Shown here one piece after another: positions 61,067 to 64,000 of a stretch of DNA of 64,000 nucleotides. Both the position numbers and the translations under genes were made by a program. Below the pieces are notes generated by a model that was given only the letters and a program-made list of their open reading frames with translations, was not told the origin of the DNA and did not search any database. Numbering within the stretch: the first letter of the stretch is position 1; every line of letters begins with the position of its first letter. The DNA comes from Candidatus Ruthenibacterium merdavium (GTDB taxonomy: Bacteria; Bacillota; Clostridia; Oscillospirales; Ruminococcaceae): NCBI GenBank assembly GCA_019119935.1, contig DWWA01000020.1, positions 114,999 to 178,998 on the forward strand, in the 5' to 3' direction.

Positions 61067-61105
61067 AAATCAGTTTCTCCTCATTCGGGCCTATAATATG
61101 CCGAT

Positions 61106-62027
61106 TTATTTCAGCAGCGGGCTTTCATATTCCAGCCCGTCTTGGTTCAAAATTACGTTCATAGCAGAAATTTCAGCAGAAATATCCATTGCTGCATGTT
61201 TCAACAGTTTTTCGCGCACCGTTTGAAAGGCACCATTGATCTTGTGTAAAAAGCCGACAATGTTGCTTTCAACTTCATCGCTGACCGAACTGTTTTGATC
61301 CTCCACATCATTGTATGCTTTCAAAAGCTTTAAGGTAGTAGGCAAATAATAGCTGGCAAACCGCCTGACATCGCCCTGGCTTTCCGGGCGGCTCTGCAGC
61401 CAATCAAGCAGCTGTTCTGCCTGCTGATAAAGCTGAATGGTTTGCTGTTTCACTTCTTCAACATCTATTTTTTTGTTCCTCTTTGAGGGAAAGCAAAAAT
61501 TTCTGAACCTGCGAAATTGTATCGGTTTGTGCAGCAAATGCTGCTTGCGAGTGCAAAACATCGTCAGAAGAACCAAGTCGGCCGGCTTCTTTTAAATAGA
61601 GTGCATACGCTTCTTTGCTTGCAAACAATTTATTCTCCTCGATACAGGGGTATAAATCTCCTAAATTGCCGTTTTCAGATAAGCTGCGGATTTCCCTAAC
61701 GATGTTCGGGATACTTTTTCGCAGGGACATGGAAAGTTCATCTAACGTGCAGAAAACACGGTTCTGCATAATACACTGATATGGCTCCGGGCGTGCTGGG
61801 GGCTCTTTTACATTCCGCAGAACCAGCGCAACAGTGGCAATTGCAGCAGCACCGAAGAAAACTGTTTGTATTTCTGACAGCGGCGGTTGCACTACAATAG
61901 GCGCAAGTAAGCACATAACATACAGAACACCCGCAGTGACGAATAACCAATTAGAAGCCTCTTTCCAAAAACTATGCTGCTGATTCATGACTACCCCTTC
62001 CTTCTTCCCTTTGGTTTTCCGCCCCAC
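61106..62027 (-). pseudogene. XpaC-like (Halogen_Hydrol family) gene split by 1-nt difference in an A7 tract
   Basis: ORFs 61458..62027 and 61106..61576 together match the downstream paralogue; junction at 61468-61474. Confidence 0.75.
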
Positions 62028-62102
62028 ACATCTGACGGTTTATTCTGACCGTATCGCTGACTCTTGTGTCTCAGCCGATATCAACGTGTTCTGCCGGAGC
62101 GG

Positions 62103-63272
62103 TTATTGCTTCAATCCATCATCCTGTAAACCGTCCTGACGCAAAATTGTCTGCATAGCAGAAATTTCAGCGGATACATCCATGGCCGTATGTTTTAAAA
62201 GGTCATCGCGCAGCGTTTGAAACGCTTGATTGATGGTGTTTAAAATACCTGTAATGTTTGTTTGAATTTCATCGCTCACACGGCTGTCTTGTGCGCTTAC
62301 ATCATTGTAGGTTTTCAGCAGCTTCAGCGTTGTGGGCAGATAATATCCCGTAAAACGCTTGACAGCGCTCTCGCTTTCCGGGTGCGCTTGCAGCCAGTCA
62401 ATCAGCTGCCCCGTTTGTTCGCTCAATCGGTCGGTCTGTTCTTTGACGCTCGGCTCTGTAATGGGCACGCTTTCTTGCTGCAACCCTTTTAAGAAGTCCC
62501 GCAGTTCCGCCGTAACGCTTTCCTGAGAAGCAGCCTCCCGCGTTTGCTGGGGCAGAGCGTCCGTTTGCGTCGTCTGTATGGCGAGATACGCCTGGTAGGC
62601 GGTGTGGTTTGCAAACAGCCGGCTCGCATCGGGCGCGAGGTACATTCCCTCAAAACCGCCGCCCGTGACCATTTTGCGCACTTCCCGTACGGTCTGCGGA
62701 AGAGGCTTTCCCACCGCCGCGGCAAGTTCTTCCATTTTGCAGCTGCTGCGGTCGGCTAAAACGCGGTGATACTGCATTAGCCGCAAAGCCGGGTAGCTTT
62801 TCACTTTGCAAATCACCGCGGGAATGGCAAAAGCGCCCGCCAGCACCCACATTGGTGCAGCATCAGAAAGCGGACCATCAAGCACAATCATACCGCTGAC
62901 AGCCAATAAGATAAACGATACAAGCCCCAAACCGAACGCAGTGCCTTTCAATGCTTCATAATTTCCTTTGAGCTCTTTCAGGCGTTTTTCCCATTTTGCT
63001 TTCTTGGGAGGCAGCCAGCCGGCTTTCACCATTTTTTCCTGCGCGGCACCAAGGCCGGCAATCAGCTCACTGCCGACACTTTTCCCGACATCTTTCAGGC
63101 CGCTGCCAACGCTTTTAGACACTTGACCTACTGTCTTTCCGACATCTTTTGCCAGCGGTGCCAATTCCTGCGAAAGCTGCTGCACCGTATTTTGCAGGTC
63201 TCTTCCCAGTTCCGCCAAGTCGCGTTCCCAGTCTTCGCCGCTCGAATATCCTTTTTTATTCCTATCTTCCAT
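62103..63272 (-). CDS. XpaC-like 5-bromo-4-chloroindolyl phosphate hydrolysis family protein
   Basis: 389 aa; SVKRFTGYYLPTTLKLLKTYNDVSAQ-type C-terminus, TM region, repetitive N-terminal helix. Confidence 0.82.
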   Translation of the reverse strand: MEDRNKKGYSSGEDWERDLAELGRDLQNTVQQLSQELAPLAKDVGKTVGQVSKSVGSGLKDVGKSVGSELIAGLGAAQEKMVKAGWLPPKKAKWEKRLKELKGNYEALKGTAFGLGLVSFILLAVSGMIVLDGPLSDAAPMWVLAGAFAIPAVICKVKSYPALRLMQYHRVLADRSSCKMEELAAAVGKPLPQTVREVRKMVTGGGFEGMYLAPDASRLFANHTAYQAYLAIQTTQTDALPQQTREAASQESVTAELRDFLKGLQQESVPITEPSVKEQTDRLSEQTGQLIDWLQAHPESESAVKRFTGYYLPTTLKLLKTYNDVSAQDSRVSDEIQTNITGILNTINQAFQTLRDDLLKHTAMDVSAEISAMQTILRQDGLQDDGLKQ

Positions 63273-63403
63273 GGCCCTTCACCCAAACCATCTTTTAAAA
63301 TTTTATATAAGTTTTCTGAAAACTCAAAATTTTTCGTTTTTCTGAAAAAGTACTGTCCTCACAGCCCCTCACCACCCAGAAAAACCGATGCATATTTTAA
63401 CTT

Positions 63404-64000
63404 TTAGAAATGCTCCAGTGAACGCAGAACGGCAGATGCAACACGAACGCCGTCCACAGCGGCCGACATGATGCCGCCCGCGTAGCCTGCCCCTTCTCCG
63501 CAAGGGTACAGCCCATCAATGTCGCGGCTGATAAAATCCTCGCCGCGCTGCAGGCGTATCGGCCCTGATGTTCTCGTTTCCAAACCGGTGAGCACCGCCT
63601 CCGGCGCAGTATATCCGCGCAGTTTTCGGTCAAAGACGCCCAGCCCGATGCGCAGTGTTTCGGCCAGCTCATCCGGCAGCAGTGCACCCAAATTTGCAGC
63701 GGTGACACCGCGCGGATAAGTGGGCTGTACATCGGTGAGCTTCAGCTTTCCCTCACCTTTCAAAAAGCTTTGCACATTTTCCGCCGGGGCGGCATAACCG
63801 CCGCCTCCCGCGGCAAAAGCACGCCGCTCCAAGGTTCGCTGAAACTCCATCGCACGCAGTGCATCGTTTCCGAAATCTTCCGGCGACACACTGACAGCTA
63901 CCGCGGCATTGGCGTTTTTGCCGTCGCGGGCATGCAGGCTCATTCCGTTTGTTGCAACACCGCCCGCTTCACTGGCGGCCGCCACCACTTGCCCGCCGGG
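63404..64000 (-). CDS. FAD-dependent dehydrogenase (COG2509-like), 5' part beyond window
   Basis: PGGQVVAAASEAGGVATNGMSLHARDGKNANAAVAVSV; GLYPCGEGAGYAGGIMSAAVDGVRVA. Confidence 0.85.
   Translation of the reverse strand, partial: PGGQVVAAASEAGGVATNGMSLHARDGKNANAAVAVSVSPEDFGNDALRAMEFQRTLERRAFAAGGGGYAAPAENVQSFLKGEGKLKLTDVQPTYPRGVTAANLGALLPDELAETLRIGLGVFDRKLRGYTAPEAVLTGLETRTSGPIRLQRGEDFISRDIDGLYPCGEGAGYAGGIMSAAVDGVRVASAVLRSLEHF

Noticed and set aside
1-64000. CRISPR array, prophage, IS element, tRNA or rRNA
   Set aside because: No spaced direct-repeat array, transposase/integrase/structural phage genes, or cloverleaf-like sequence recognised by eye; a tRNAscan-SE/ISfinder/CRISPRCasFinder run would be decisive.

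Overview
Chromosomal window from a low-GC-clade, spore-forming Firmicute (Clostridia, Oscillospiraceae/Ruminococcaceae-like, inferred from gene content and synteny). Almost every gene is on the minus strand; murC (43037..44407) is the only well-supported plus-strand CDS. In ascending coordinates: (i) a galactose/sugar ABC transporter (mglB-mglA-mglC) with a YesN/YesM-type two-component system and a partial periplasmic sugar-binding protein; (ii) a T-box-controlled methionyl-tRNA synthetase; (iii) the complete S10-spc-alpha ribosomal protein operon from rpsJ to rplQ, including secY, adk, map, infA and rpoA; (iv) housekeeping genes (rqcH, nif3-like, trmK, fabG-like, tadA, SPL-type radical SAM, ispH-S1 fusion, plsC, cmk); (v) an apparently headless CCA-adding-enzyme-like protein divergent from murC; (vi) an orphan mazF-type toxin, acpS, hpf; (vii) a yabR-divIC-yabQ-yabP-rqcP-hup-mazG cluster; (viii) hemZ, dtd, relA, recJ; (ix) tandem XpaC-like (Halogen_Hydrol) genes, one split by a 1-nt homopolymer difference. 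There is no CRISPR array, prophage, IS element, rRNA or tRNA that I can support. I found no obvious new defence or mobile system. The best leads are the headless CCA paralogue, the A7-tract split xpaC copy, a strong orphan promoter with a candidate sRNA near mazF, a direct-repeat operator before mglB, and long structured spacers in the ribosomal operon.
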